Shown in pieces: positions 21,021 through 32,472 of a DNA stretch of 64,000 nt (its first letter is position 1; each line of letters opens with the position of its first letter). The position numbers and the translations under genes are program-made. The DNA is taken from the NCBI RefSeq assembly GCF_964355755.1, contig NC_092672.1, positions 1,612,001 to 1,676,000 of the forward strand, given 5' to 3'. The DNA is from Antedon mediterranea. Its lineage: Eukaryota; Echinodermata; Crinoidea; Comatulida; Antedonidae. The notes beneath the pieces are model-generated. The model ran no database searches and was not told the origin of the DNA. It worked only from the letters and a program-made list of their open reading frames with translations.

Positions 21021-22144
21021 GGCAAAATGAGATCGAATGTTAGCCTTGAATAGAACCGTACTTAAATATAACAATATATAAATACATATAAGTAATAGGA
21101 TATAATGCGTATGGTGATGGAATTCTTCAGAGAAACTCGCTGTTTGTTGACGATTATGTGACGTGGCACACAGATAGTACGTTCAGTGATATTAACAAGA
21201 CATTTACCACAACCCACACTCTCCTCCGAATAACCATGGATGCATAACCATTAGAATTATACCTATATTCTCATGTTATTGTTCCGAACTATATTAATGA
21301 AATATTGTAAACTTACAATTGGCTAAAGACTGGACTGTAACTGGATCTCGTATCTGGACTATCAATATACCGATACAGTTAAATGTGACGATTTGTAGCA
21401 GCAACTGCTCCACTCCCTTTGACGTCAACTACTGTGTAATTATTATTCATAATCCACGTATATATGCTGTATTGACTTTGGCCGTGACGTCACAAAAACT
21501 TTTCTACGGTCCAACTGTCTTTCTGTTGAAACACAATGTACACGATTATATAGACACCGTCGTACGATGTCTATAAATATCCAATTCAAAATTCACTAGA
21601 AAGTATTTTTAGAAAATTACCTAGAATCTTTTTGAATAATATTTAAAAACTGCAGAATTAATGTGTCCGACTTTTAGTCTATATTATATTCATGGTATCT
21701 TTTATTTGCAAAAACATTAAAATACAATGGCAGCCAAAAGCTGAAATAAAGTATCTTTTACAAATTACAATTAAAGATTAGTAAATAAACAGCAATACAA
21801 TTAATGGTACTATACTTACTAAAACTAAAATTTGTAATATTAAAAGGGCAATTTATGATTGCAGATAATAATTTTTCTGATATGCATATTATATCCACAC
21901 ACATTTATACAAATGTGTAAATTGCAAAAGAACTATAAATATGCATTTCAATATTCCAATATTCATTTCGTAGCAACTACGCGTCATTCTCTTTGAGGTC
22001 AACGACTACGAGATTGCGAAGTAAAGAGTGGCTGCACTGACGTCACATTATGTTTTTTGGAAACTTCAGTAAATGAAGGACCTTTAAACACATGATTTGT
22101 GGCAGTTGTACAGTGTATTATTTTCATATTAACGTTTTTATTGA
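21021..22144. other. Intergenic, no gene seen
   Basis: AT-rich. Contains scattered 'tgacgtca' (CRE-like) motifs and a stretch near 22000-22090 (tgacgtcacatta, then ggaggacctttaa) echoed at 24430-24480, suggesting an old dispersed repeat. No coding exon could be supported. Confidence 0.4.
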
Positions 22145-22972
22145 AGTCATAATATGATAGGTGATTGCAATCTGTATCATAGTCGACATTGTATTCGCTG
22201 TGTCATCATAATATATGTGATTGCAATCTGTATCATAGTCCACATTGTATTCGCTGTGTAATCATAATATGATATGTGATTGCAATCTGTATCATAGTCT
22301 ACATTGTATTCGCTGTGTAATCATAATATGATATGTGATTGCAATCTGTATCATAGTCTACATTGTATTCGCTGTGTAATCATAATATGATATGTGATTG
22401 CAATCTGTATCATAGTCTACATTGTATTCGCTGTGTAATCATAATATGATATGTGATTGCAATCTGTATCATAGTCTACATTGTATTCGCTGTGTAATCA
22501 TAATATGATATGTGATTGCAATCTGTATCATAGTCCACATTGTATTCGCTGTGTAATCATAATATGATATGTGATAGCAATCTGTATCATAGTCTACATT
22601 GTATTCGCTGTGTAATCATAATATGATATGTGATTGCAATCTGTATCATAGTCCACATTGTATTCGCTGTGTAATCATAATATGATATGTGATAGCAATC
22701 TGTATCATAGTCCACATTGTATTTGCTGTGTAATCATAATATGATATGTGATTGCAATCTGTATCATAGTCTACATTGTATTCGCTGTGTAATCATAATA
22801 TGATATGTGATTGCAATCTGTATCATAGTCCACATTGTATTCGCTGTGTAATCATAATATTATATGTGATAGCAATCTGTATCATAGTCTACATTGTATT
22901 CGCTGTGTAATCATAATATGATATGTGATTGCAATCTGTATCATAGTCTACATTGTATTCGCTGTGTAATCT
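22145..22972 (+). repeat. 59 bp tandem repeat, about 14 units
   Basis: Units repeat 'aatcataatatgatatgtg', 'attgcaatctgtatcatag' and 'tctacattgtattcgctgtg'. Variants are limited to a few positions (tctaca/tccaca, gattgc/gatagc), so the array is young or well homogenised. Confidence 0.94.
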
Positions 22973-23340
22973 TAATTGAGTTGTTTTTCGTTATACGTCA
23001 CAATTGGGTTCTTGTTACCAGCACGCTATTAAGGAAGTTATCAAAACGATCTCTTTTATGATCTCTTTCCTTATAAATCCAAACTGGCAGAATGTTGTCT
23101 TTCTGGTGAAGGAAATAAAACTAATGTTTAAAAGAAAAATGAAACAAATTCCAAGATCAGATCTTCAGATTATTGTTACATGTGCATATGGCCTATCATA
23201 ACATAAGGAAGATAAGCACAATATTATCTTGTAGCCATTTTTGTTTATAATAGATAACATTTCTCAACTTACTCAACTTAATTGTTTTCTGATGTATTTA
23301 TTTACAACAATGTTTATAAGAATAAACGTGCAATAGTGTG
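22960..23340 (+). repeat. Segment partly duplicated at ~25180-25600
   Basis: From 'aattgagttg' through 'cgtcacaattgggttcttg', 'ggaagttatcaaaa' and 'aaaagaaaaatgaaacaaat' to 'aacttaattgttttc' this ~380 bp is repeated with indels at about 25180-25600. The second copy keeps only one relic of the 59 bp unit at its left edge (about 25185), so the array expanded in one copy or was lost from the other. Confidence 0.8.
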
Positions 23341-23599
23341 ATGTACCCAAATATGGTAGTGATATGACATCATCGTGTTCATATAAACATCACATTTTTG
23401 TTGTAACATAAAATTTAATAGTGTAGACAGAGCTTAAGAAGCAAAACCTTACAAACTGAGGATCAATAATCGTTTTTCTTGTCTGAATCCACCTCTTTGT
23501 TTACCTCACAATTGTTTTTGCAAATAACGTTACACAGTATCGATGGAAATGAAAAAATAACCAAACATCCAATTAGTTTACAGTGTCTTATTCTGACGT

Positions 23600-23882
23600 A
23601 ATTACTGTTCTCGTACGGTATGACGTCACTTGCTTCCCGCCCACAGTGTTGTCTGCCTATATTAGCGTGGTACAATGTTGTCTACAAATGTTCCCGTACG
23701 GTATGACGTCACTTGCTTCCCGCCCACAGTGTTGTCTGCCTATATTAGCGTGGTACAATGTTGTCTACAAATGTTCCCGTACGGTATGACGTCACTTGCT
23801 TCCCGCCCACAGTGTTGTCTGCCTATATTAGCGTGGTACAATGTTGTCTACAACTGTTCCCGTACGGTATGACGTCACTTGC
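23600..23882 (+). repeat. 83 bp tandem repeat with CRE-like palindromes, ~3.4 units
   Basis: Units carry 'cccgtacggtatgacgtcac', 'ttgcttcccgcccacagtg', 'ttgtctgcctatattagcg' and 'tggtacaatgttgtctaca'. Each repeats a TGACGTCA-type core and a GC-rich 'cccgccc' box, but no gene next to it could be identified. Confidence 0.92.
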
Positions 23883-25179
23883 TGTCTACATTAAAAACAT
23901 TCTGTAACTTAGTATTTTGCGGCATACGTTAGTATCTTGAACCTTTTAAGAAGACCATTCATTTTGCAGTCGCTTCATTTTTACATGAAGAAACCGTTGA
24001 GGCAATTCATCCAGCATTCGAAGAATGGGAAAACATGAACATAAGACCCATATAATAATATTACTCATGCATCATCATAAAGGCATAAAAGAAAAGGTTG
24101 ATATTATTGTAAAGTATATTGTCGGTAAAATGGTGAATTTAATCTAATATTTCGATTAAACACTATTACATCATTGTAAGATGATGATGACGCACGCGCA
24201 CATGATTGTGTATCAATAGCATAATTTGTGTTTCCCCGAAAAGTAGTGTTTAAATAGAGGGCGTCGATCTTGAATAAGGCAGGTCAAATCTTGCGTCTAT
24301 GTGCGTTTCTAGTGTAAACATGTAAAGCATTAAAATGAAACATGCCTTAATGACTTAGATTTGAACATTAGTAGGCCTACAGAGCTTGATGATTTAGATT
24401 TTGACGAGATTGCGAAATTATTAAAATGAGTGATTGACGTCACATTAGGTTTATAAACTTCAATAATGGAGGACCTTTTAAGCATTTGTGGCAGTTGTAC
24501 AAACTATTGTATTAATTATAATAATATTCAATTTCAATTCAATTTCAATTAATTTCCACAATATAATAAAATACATACATAAATGCAACGAAGAAGGGGG
24601 GGGGGAGAGGGGGGAGAGTCATATAAGTCATAAAGATCGCCTAAATTGTTTAGTAGGCTATATTAACTTTACAATACTTAGTGTTGTATATTCTGGTACA
24701 GCCGCTCCATAATCTCTTTGCTTTTCTTCCTTATATCTATATTTTTTTAATTTATACTAACAAATGTCTTTTTATTAATATTATAATAATAATAATATAT
24801 CAAAAATTTATTCAATAATATTTTTCGCATAATATGCAATCTACGATAATTTAATTAATTGATATAAAAAATGTAGCCTAATAAATAAATAACATCATTT
24901 GAATAAAAGAACAGAGCACACATCTACACATAATCATAACATCGTATACTCTATCTCTATATAACAATTTTTTCAATCTTCTATCGACTAAAGCCGAGGT
25001 ATAGTTGTTATCTCGGAACCGTTCTATGGTTACCACCAGGTAGGCTTCTTCTTCTTCATTAAGCTTCTATGAATGGATGTACTGGTTGGGAGCAGGAACG
25101 CTAGTAGACCAAACCCAGTACCGTTTTGATTACGATCAATCAGGAAATTACCTCACGATATTAAAGTCAAAATGAGATG
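23883..25179. other. Intergenic, no gene seen
   Basis: AT-rich, with a G-rich run at about 24594-24618 (several runs of three or more G, quadruplex-capable) and one weak 'agagggcg' motif near 24257. No supported exon. Confidence 0.4.
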
Positions 25180-25664
25180 ATGAGATTTCAATCTGTATCA
25201 TTATTGTATTATTTCGCTGCTGTTTACTCGTAATTGAGTTGTTGTTCTTCTCGTTACGTCACAATGGGTTCTTGTAATACTATAGCGTTAAGGAAGTTAT
25301 CAAAATAACAATAATCTCTTTAAAATCTTGAAATATTGTCTTTCTGTTGAAGGAAATAAAACTAATATTTAAAAGAAAAATGAAACAAATTGCAAGATCA
25401 TATCTTCAGATTATTGTTACGTCACTCATAAAAGCCTATCATAACATAAGGAAGTAAAGCACAATATTATCTTGTAGCCATCTTGTTTATAATAGATAAC
25501 ATTTCTCAACTTACTCAACTTAATTGTTTTCCCGATTTATTTGTTTACAACTTTATGTTTATCTATAAGAATCAATGTGCAATAATCATAACGGTATTCT
25601 CTATTTAACAGTATTTTCTGGAAGCAAAACCGTTTTAGGCCTGTAGGCCTAACTGTTGAGGATC

Positions 25665-26855
25665 ATACGATGGTCATTGCATTTTGGTTGTACTCGTGCA
25701 CAGTGATAATGAATAGGATACGATTAAAATCAGTGTGAAGCTTTACCACTGTGCGCTAACTATACCCATCTTGGTTGTACTCGCGCACAGTGATAATGAA
25801 TAGGATACGATTAAAATCAGTGAGAAGCTTACCACTGTGCGCTACTATGCCCATGTTGGTTGTACTCGTGCACAGTGATAATGAATAGGATACGATTAAA
25901 ATCAGTGTGAAGCTTTACCACTGTGCGCTACTATACCCATCTTGATTGTACTCGCGCACAGTGATAATGAATAGGATACGATTAAAATCAGTGAGAAGCT
26001 TTACCACTGTGCGCTACTATACCCATCTTGGTTGTACTCTAAAATCACTGAGAAGCTTACCACTGTGCGCTACTATACCCATCTTGGTTGTACACGCGCA
26101 CAGTGATAGTGAATAGGATACGATTAAAATCAGTGAGAAGGTTACCACTGCAGTGCGCTCTATACCCATCTTGGTTGTACTCGCGCACAGTGATAATGAA
26201 TAGGATACGATTAAAATCAGTGAGAAGCTTACCACTGTGCGCTACTATGCCCATGTTGGTTGTACTCGCGCACAGTGATAATGAATAGGATACGATTAAA
26301 ATCAGTGAGAAGCTTACCACTGTGCGCTACTATACCCATGTTGGTTGTACTCGTGCACAGTGATAATGAATAGGATACGATTAAAATCACTGAGAAGCTT
26401 ACCACTGTGCGCTACTATACCCATCTTGGTTGTACTCGCGCACAGTGATAATGAATAGGATACGATTAAAATCAGTGAGAAGCTTACCACTGTGCGCTAC
26501 TATACCATCTTGGTTGTACTCGTGCACAGTGATAATGAATAGGATACGATTAAAATCAGTGAGAAGCTTACCACTGTGCGCTACTATACCCATCTTGGTT
26601 GTACTCGCGCACAGTGATAATGAATAGGATACGATTAAAATCAGTGAGAAGCTTACCACTGTGCGCTACTATACCCATCTTGGTTGTACTCGCGCACAGT
26701 GATAGTGAATAGGATACGATTAAAATCAGTGAGAAGCTTACCACTGTGCGCTACTATACCATCTTGGTTGTACACGCGCACAGTGATAATGAATAGGATA
26801 CGATTAAAATCAGTGAGAAGGTTACCACTGTGCGCTACTATACCCATCTTGGTTG
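25665..26855 (+). repeat. 85 bp satellite, ~14 units, each with an internal inverted repeat
   Basis: Units start 'ttggttgtactcgcgcacag', continue 'tgataatgaataggatacga' and end 'taccactgtgcgctactata'. Within each unit 'gcgcacagtg' and 'cactgtgcgc' are perfect reverse complements about 40 bases apart, so every monomer can fold as a stem-loop. The array resumes in the same orientation at 28686-28970 after an inserted foldback element. One unit near 26035-26060 is truncated. Confidence 0.93.
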
Positions 26856-28685
26856 GGATGCTAGTCAAGTCGCCCCATCGCAAAGTCGCCCCATACAAAG
26901 TCGCCCCTTACACAGTCGCCCCATCGCAAAGTCGCCCCAAAACAAAGTCGCCCCGACACAGTCGCCCCATCGCAAAGTCGCCCCATCGCAAAGTCGCCCC
27001 AACGCAAAGTCGCCCCATCGCAAAGTCGCCCCATCACAAAGTCGCCCTATCGCAAAGTCGCCCCAAAACGTTAAAAAATAGTTTACAAGTGCGTAAAATG
27101 TCGCAATGATACACAAAATAACACGGAACGTGTATGCATAAAAGGGGAAGTCCCGCCATGTAGTCTCAGGTTACACGATCGTCACGCACCCCCATCATCA
27201 GAGAGGAAACCCCGACTAATCACTCCGCGGTCGCACTAACGTGCTAGCTTACCAGAGGGAAACCCCCGTAATTACTCCGCCGTTGTCGCACTACAACGCA
27301 TCATCTGAAGATGGGGAAACCCCGCCGGAGTTTTACGATATCAGTCGCGTTCGAAATCGGTCGCGTTTAATTTTGGTCGCGATAAAATGATGTTATACGA
27401 TCTAGATTATTTTTACTTTGGTCGATGAATATTTATTATTATTAGGCCTATATTAATAATTGATTTTTGTTTTTATTTTACAGGTCAGTATGATGAGAAA
27501 GATGTGTGCCTTAAAAAATGACAATTTGTAAACATAGTTTAAGATTATAGTATTATCCAGCATAATGTAATGTCATTTAACAGTACACTACATAATTATT
27601 TAAATGTGAAATATTTTATAGGAAACGTAGGCTGCGTCTGTGTCTTTTATTTTATATGCAACAAATTACGTAAAACAATTTATTTATAAACATTCAGTTT
27701 ACTATTATATACATTGTATTACAATGAACATTGATTGTAAGCCTGGAAAGGCAATCCCATCATTATATCCATTATAAAATTGCATCATATCACCACTATA
27801 TGTCGTAAATGATGACGTGCGTGTGTGTATTCGTCGTACGTCCGTGTACGTATTACTCCGTGCCTCTGTCTTGTTTAATTTAAAATTAAATAAACACCCG
27901 ATATGAGGATATTTATTAGGCATGATAATTAGAATGTTCTATAACCAAAAGGGTTGAAAAGAATTTCTTCAGTAAAATGATCATTGTGCTGTTGAATAAA
28001 AGGCGACTCGCCATCTGAAACATTCTCTGAAACCAATCGGAGCTGCGCCTTCTGGTATCTGTTTCCTCACAGCTGCTACGTCTTTCTGCTGACCGTCGGG
28101 GACTCCCCTTTTTAAAAAACACGCACACGATACTGTACGATGGTTTTTCCATTGTCAATATGTAGCGTTTTAAATTTTACTAATTTTAAAATCATATTAA
28201 ATTAACATTTTCGAAACTATAAATCAGGGATAATCTTTTTAGAACTTTCAAACAAGGGAGTATTTTTTTAATGATTTTTAAAAGCACATCACTCCATTAA
28301 AACCTGTAAAATAAAAATTAAAACACAAATTATGTATATAATAGGATAAACATTATAATGTATGCGACATTTAGCGCGACCAAAGTAACAACGCAATCGA
28401 TATCAAACGCAACCGATATGATTAAAACAGCGTACTACTAGCGGCGGCGCTTCATAATCATACAGAAATAAAACCGTGGGCGACTTTGCGATGGGGCGAC
28501 TTTGCGATGGGGCGACTTTGCGTTGGGGCGACTTTGCGTTGGGGCGACTTTGTAATGGGGCGACTTTGCGATGGGGCGACTGTGCCGGGGCGACTTTGTT
28601 TTGGGGCGACTTTGCGATGGGGCGACTTTGTATTGGGCGACTTTGTATGAGGCGACTTTGCGATGGGGCGACTTGACTGGATCCC
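26856..28685. mobile_element. Foldback element, 1.8 kb, arms of ~15 bp 'AAAGTCGCCCC' subrepeats
   Basis: The element interrupts the 85 bp satellite, with candidate 8 bp target duplication CTTGGTTG at 26848-26855 and 28686-28693. Left arm (26870-27070) is a run of 'aaagtcgccccatcgc' units; the right arm (28480-28680) is the same in reverse complement. The termini share GGAT..(C)AGTCAAGTCGCCCC with a small gap. The interior holds three related 'gggaaaccccgcc'-like blocks (27140-27330) and a smaller nested foldback. No transposase frame. An 8 bp duplication would fit hAT- or P-like integration; the arm design resembles Drosophila foldback/Galileo elements. Confidence 0.8.
27338..28425. mobile_element. 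Probable nested foldback of the 'AAATCGGTCGCG' family
   Basis: Left segment 27338-27390 (gttttacgatatcagtcgcg, gaaatcggtcgcgttt, ttggtcgcgataaaat) is matched in reverse complement by 28370-28425 (gcgaccaaag, atatcaaacgcaaccgatat). The subrepeats match those of the larger element at 32473-35266, so this is a related copy inside the AAAGTCGCCCC-type element. Target duplication not found; right arm is degraded. The 80-residue - frame at 27916-28158 was not recognised. Confidence 0.6.
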
Positions 28686-28975
28686 CTTGGTTGTACTCGC
28701 GCACAGTGATAATGAATAGGATACGATTAAAATCAGTGAGAAGCTTACCACTGTGCGCTACTATACCCATCTTGGTTGTACACGCGCACAGTGATAGTGA
28801 ATAGGATACGATTAAAATCAGTGAGAAGGTTACCAATGTGCGCTATTATACTCATCTTGGTTGTACTCGTGCACAGTGATAATGAATAGGATACGATTAA
28901 AATCAGTGAGAAGCTTTACCACTGTGCGCTACTATGCCCATGTTGGTTTAATACTAGCGAACAGTGATAATGAAT
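28686..28975 (+). repeat. 85 bp satellite, distal part, ~3.5 units
   Basis: Same unit and orientation as 25665-26855, separated from it by the foldback insertion. The last unit decays at about 28950. Confidence 0.92.
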
Positions 28976-30160
28976 ATGTCTGAATCCACCCCTTTCTTTA
29001 CTCTACCGAGAACAATTGATTTTGTATCGATAGAGTATAGATTCCACACGAAAAATAACGCGAAATAGTAACACGCGAAAACAAATAAAGTTACCACGCG
29101 AAAAAAATTAATAATTATTATAGCAATTTTATTTCTTCTCATGCCTATTGATTTGAATATCACAATACGTTTTATTTGGCATCTGATTTGACTCTCGATC
29201 CTCCCTAAACAAAATACTTACCTTTTAGTTCGTGTGTCAATCATTTATATTTTGTTATGTTGCCGCATACAAAATGTTGTATTTTTTTTTTTTTTTGTAA
29301 ATTCACTATTTATTTCAAAACAAATGATAAATACAAACACAACATAGAATAACAATAAACCGAGAATTGAAGCTACCTTAATTATAGCAATAAATGTAAA
29401 GTGCACGTGTGAAGGTAAAAACGCGCGCGTTGTTGATCAATGCATTTGACCTTCCCATAATGTATTGGTGCGTGTGGAATAAGCTAGGTACGTAGAGTCA
29501 GGAATGATGTCAGGAATTGTTTGATGATTTGTGAATTCTCATAAAAGTTTGCGGTAGGCCTACACCGTGCACGTATATTATTAGTTCTGAAAAGAACTGA
29601 CGTGAGTTTCTCAATACTATGCTTTGTTTGATCGTCCCATCCATAGATCTTATTATTATGATCGTCCTTAGAAATGAGAAGTGTGTTTTCTGATTCTCCC
29701 GAGGATGGATCAAAGTATAATTAATTTATTTGATTGAAACGTCGAGAAACTCAACAATTCATTCATTTCAGAACTGACGCGTGGTGTACTGCAAACTTTA
29801 TATAAACATGATTTCGTCATGAAAACCTTCAAACAATTCTCATATTCTTCCATTTTCTTTCTTTGTCCGGGCTTTGTCCAGTTGGCATTTATCATCTTAT
29901 CTTTTTTGCATGCTATGAGTGTTTTTTATGCTAAAATAACTCGCATCTTCACCGTTATGATGATGACTTAGCATATCGCACCGTCACTGCGCCGACAATA
30001 TATTACAAAACAATTGTTGTTGTTTTGTATTTATATGCTTGGTAGAAAAAAAAAACGACATTGTGATGAAAAATTAAATTGGTAAAATAAATAATTGTTT
30101 TTCAAAAACTGCGGTCTCATGTTGTCCGTTGAAGGCGCTCTTTGGTATATATTTAAAACG
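28976..30160. other. Intergenic, no gene seen
   Basis: AT-rich, with a T run at 29281-29297. No coding exon supported. Confidence 0.35.
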
Positions 30161-30164
30161 AGTA

Positions 30165-30265
30165 GACCGGGGGAGCGATTTTTTTTTCCGTACGAGAGTT
30201 CCTCCATCGGTTCGTTTCGGACTCAATCGACTCTCTTCGGTATTCGGTAAAGTCAGCTCACTGAT
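30165..30265 (+). repeat. Left member of a ~100 bp inverted pair (partner 32210-32310)
   Basis: The stretch 'gcgatttttttttccgtacg', 'agagttcctccatcggttcg', 'tttcggactcaatcgactc' is matched in reverse complement at 32210-32310 (tcgattgagtccgaaaccaa, ccgatggaggaactctcgta, cggaaaaaaaaatcgc) with small gaps. The 2.15 kb between them contains MITE copy 2. The pair may be ends of an old DNA element or two opposite copies of a short dispersed repeat. Confidence 0.75.
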
Positions 30266-30599
30266 GCGTGACAACATAATACAATTTACATTTACAAACC
30301 GCGAGCTTACTTTCACACAGGCTCTCACAATAGTAAAATAAATCTACACTAATACGAGTTTTGATTGACATTAATTAATAACTAGGCCTACTTAGTAATT
30401 ACATTAAGAACCCAATAGCATATTAAAGATATTTAGGTCTACGACCCAATAGTAGTAGGTCGTATCAGATATTATTTTTTGAAGTTGAACGACCTTTTGT
30501 CACGAACGAGAGGCTCTTTTCTTATGGTATTGCTATGTACTAGCCCAGCTAGCCATAGCCAAGCTTGTGTAGGCCTAGGCAATGTATTACTTTATTTAA

Positions 30600-31225
30600 A
30601 GCCCCATTCCCTACGTTTTTTAGATCTAATTTAAGATCACAAACTATATTTAATGTAAAAATAATACTATATGATCCTATTGTGATAACTTTTTTCGTCT
30701 TTAAACGGTTAAAAATGTGAAAAATAAGTCGATTCTAATAATTATAGCGGCCCGCTATAAATCCCAAAATGCATTGCGCGCAGATTGATATTTTTGTTTT
30801 TCACCTGTAATTCGCCCACTTTTCGATCGATCGTGAGGCCAAAACAAATGGAAGACTCCTAACTTTTCAGCGAAAATACCGGGTTTTCCCCAATTTGTAT
30901 CAACGGAGTCTGGCAAAAATAGAAAGACAATTAATGCAGCAACTATACAACGTCAGGCTAGGTATATAGGTAGCGTACGATGTTCGTACGTTACCGATGT
31001 TTACCAGCTAGGCCTACAAAACTAAGCCTAGCTAGGCTAGGCCTAAGACCGTCCACGAGAGGTCGATCGCCGCGAGCTACTTAGGTAGTGCATTGTTTCT
31101 CACTTTTTATCATAATTTACCATAAAACGTACATTTAAGACAAGGAATGACATGGTTTAATGTTTTTAAAGTGATATATATGTATTATTTTCCAAAAAAC
31201 GTCCAAAATTGCAGGGAAGGGGTCT
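30600..31225 (+). mobile_element. 626 bp TTAA-flanked MITE, copy 2
   Basis: Nearly identical to 16944-17569 over its whole length, with the same ends and TTAA on both sides (30596-30599 and 31226-31229). Low divergence suggests recent mobility or conversion. Confidence 0.85.
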
Positions 31226-32205
31226 TTAAAATGATTATGTACAGAAAGAATTCCTATGCACAGTGTATGTTTTTTATACCTTTTAAAATAATATTATTAA
31301 ATTAATATTTATATTGTAAGCTGATGGAAATTTTACGTTAAAGATGTACGTATTATCCCCAATCATGAAAAATAAAGATTTCAGACTTTTAATATAGGCA
31401 ATTTTGGAGTTTTAATTAAGTTATTGGCCTACAACTATTATTGTTTATTATGTGTATATGTAATTTGGAAAATAATAAAAAATACATGCAAAGTAAAAAA
31501 ACATTCAATTACGGTACTGACACGACTACAAATACATTTAATAATAACACATTTTCAAGGAAGCTTGTGATACTATCATCTTATCATGAAGATCGGTTTT
31601 CTGTATTCCATTCTTGATTTTATTTTTTTTTATTAAAAAAAAAATGTTCATTTTAATTCAAAATGTCCACCGGCCAAGATATCAATAATTATTAAATTAA
31701 CACAATATAAACGCTTTATAAGCAAGCATGTGTTCTATCATGAAGTACTCCATGGTTTACATTACAACTTACCAGAATACATGTTACTAGGCCTGTAAAT
31801 GTACAATTTTTCAAATGTTCACACTTAAAAACCTCTGTTAGTGTTACTGTACATATAATTTCTAACCTACTACTTCATTTTATTAAAATAAAAAATAGTA
31901 CTGTAGATGGAAATGTACTATTGAAGCACACGTAGGGCTAGGCCTCCTTGCTTGTGACAACCAACAAAATAAGTGCTGCTGCTGCTGTGTGTGTGTTACT
32001 GTTTGTGAATCTGATGGTACATACATTGGTTTGTGGCTGCCTATACAGTATTATAAAATTAAAATAATTATTATTATTACAATGAGGTTCAGTACTACTA
32101 TTAATATTTATTATCATATTTACAGTGAGTATAGTATAATTAATAGGCCTAGTATAAATCTGTCACTCGTGCAAAAAAGCTGCTCACGTTTTGTCTTGTG
32201 GTTGC
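31226..32205. other. Intergenic, no gene seen
   Basis: AT-rich sequence between the MITE and the right inverted-repeat member. A 107-residue + frame at 31989-32312 runs into the inverted repeat and has no recognisable motif. Confidence 0.35.
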
Positions 32206-32472
32206 TGTCGCGCATCAGTGAGCATCGGTGGCTTACCGAAGAGTCGATTGAGTCCGAAACCAACCGATGGAGGAACTCTCGTACGGAAAAAAAAATCGCG
32301 ACCGGCGAGTAGACACAGCGCGGCCTTTATGAATAATATAAAGGTGTAGGCCTAGGCCCTACCTAGGCCTGTTGTAGTTTCTTCTAAGAGCCACAAAACT
32401 TAGGTAAGCTGGGTGGTGTTTATAGTTTTTTTCTGTTTTACGCTAGTCTTCTCTAGACCTACTGGTGACTAG

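Noticed and set aside
20750-21043. Repetitive peptides on both strands (VIAEPDHNPR and its opposite)
   Set aside because: A 30 bp minisatellite reads open by its period; there is no start context, splice signal or flanking coding sequence.
23600-23882. Repeated TGACGTCA/GC boxes as an enhancer
   Set aside because: They are fixed parts of an 83 bp tandem repeat with no identifiable target gene, so regulatory function is not supported.
26684-27109. 141-codon frame rich in Pro/Ser/Arg-like repeats
   Set aside because: It crosses the satellite and the foldback arm; the peptide periodicity only reflects the 15 bp subrepeats.
27916-28158. 80-residue - frame inside the foldback as a transposase remnant
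   Set aside because: No catalytic motif or similarity I can recognise; too short to support.
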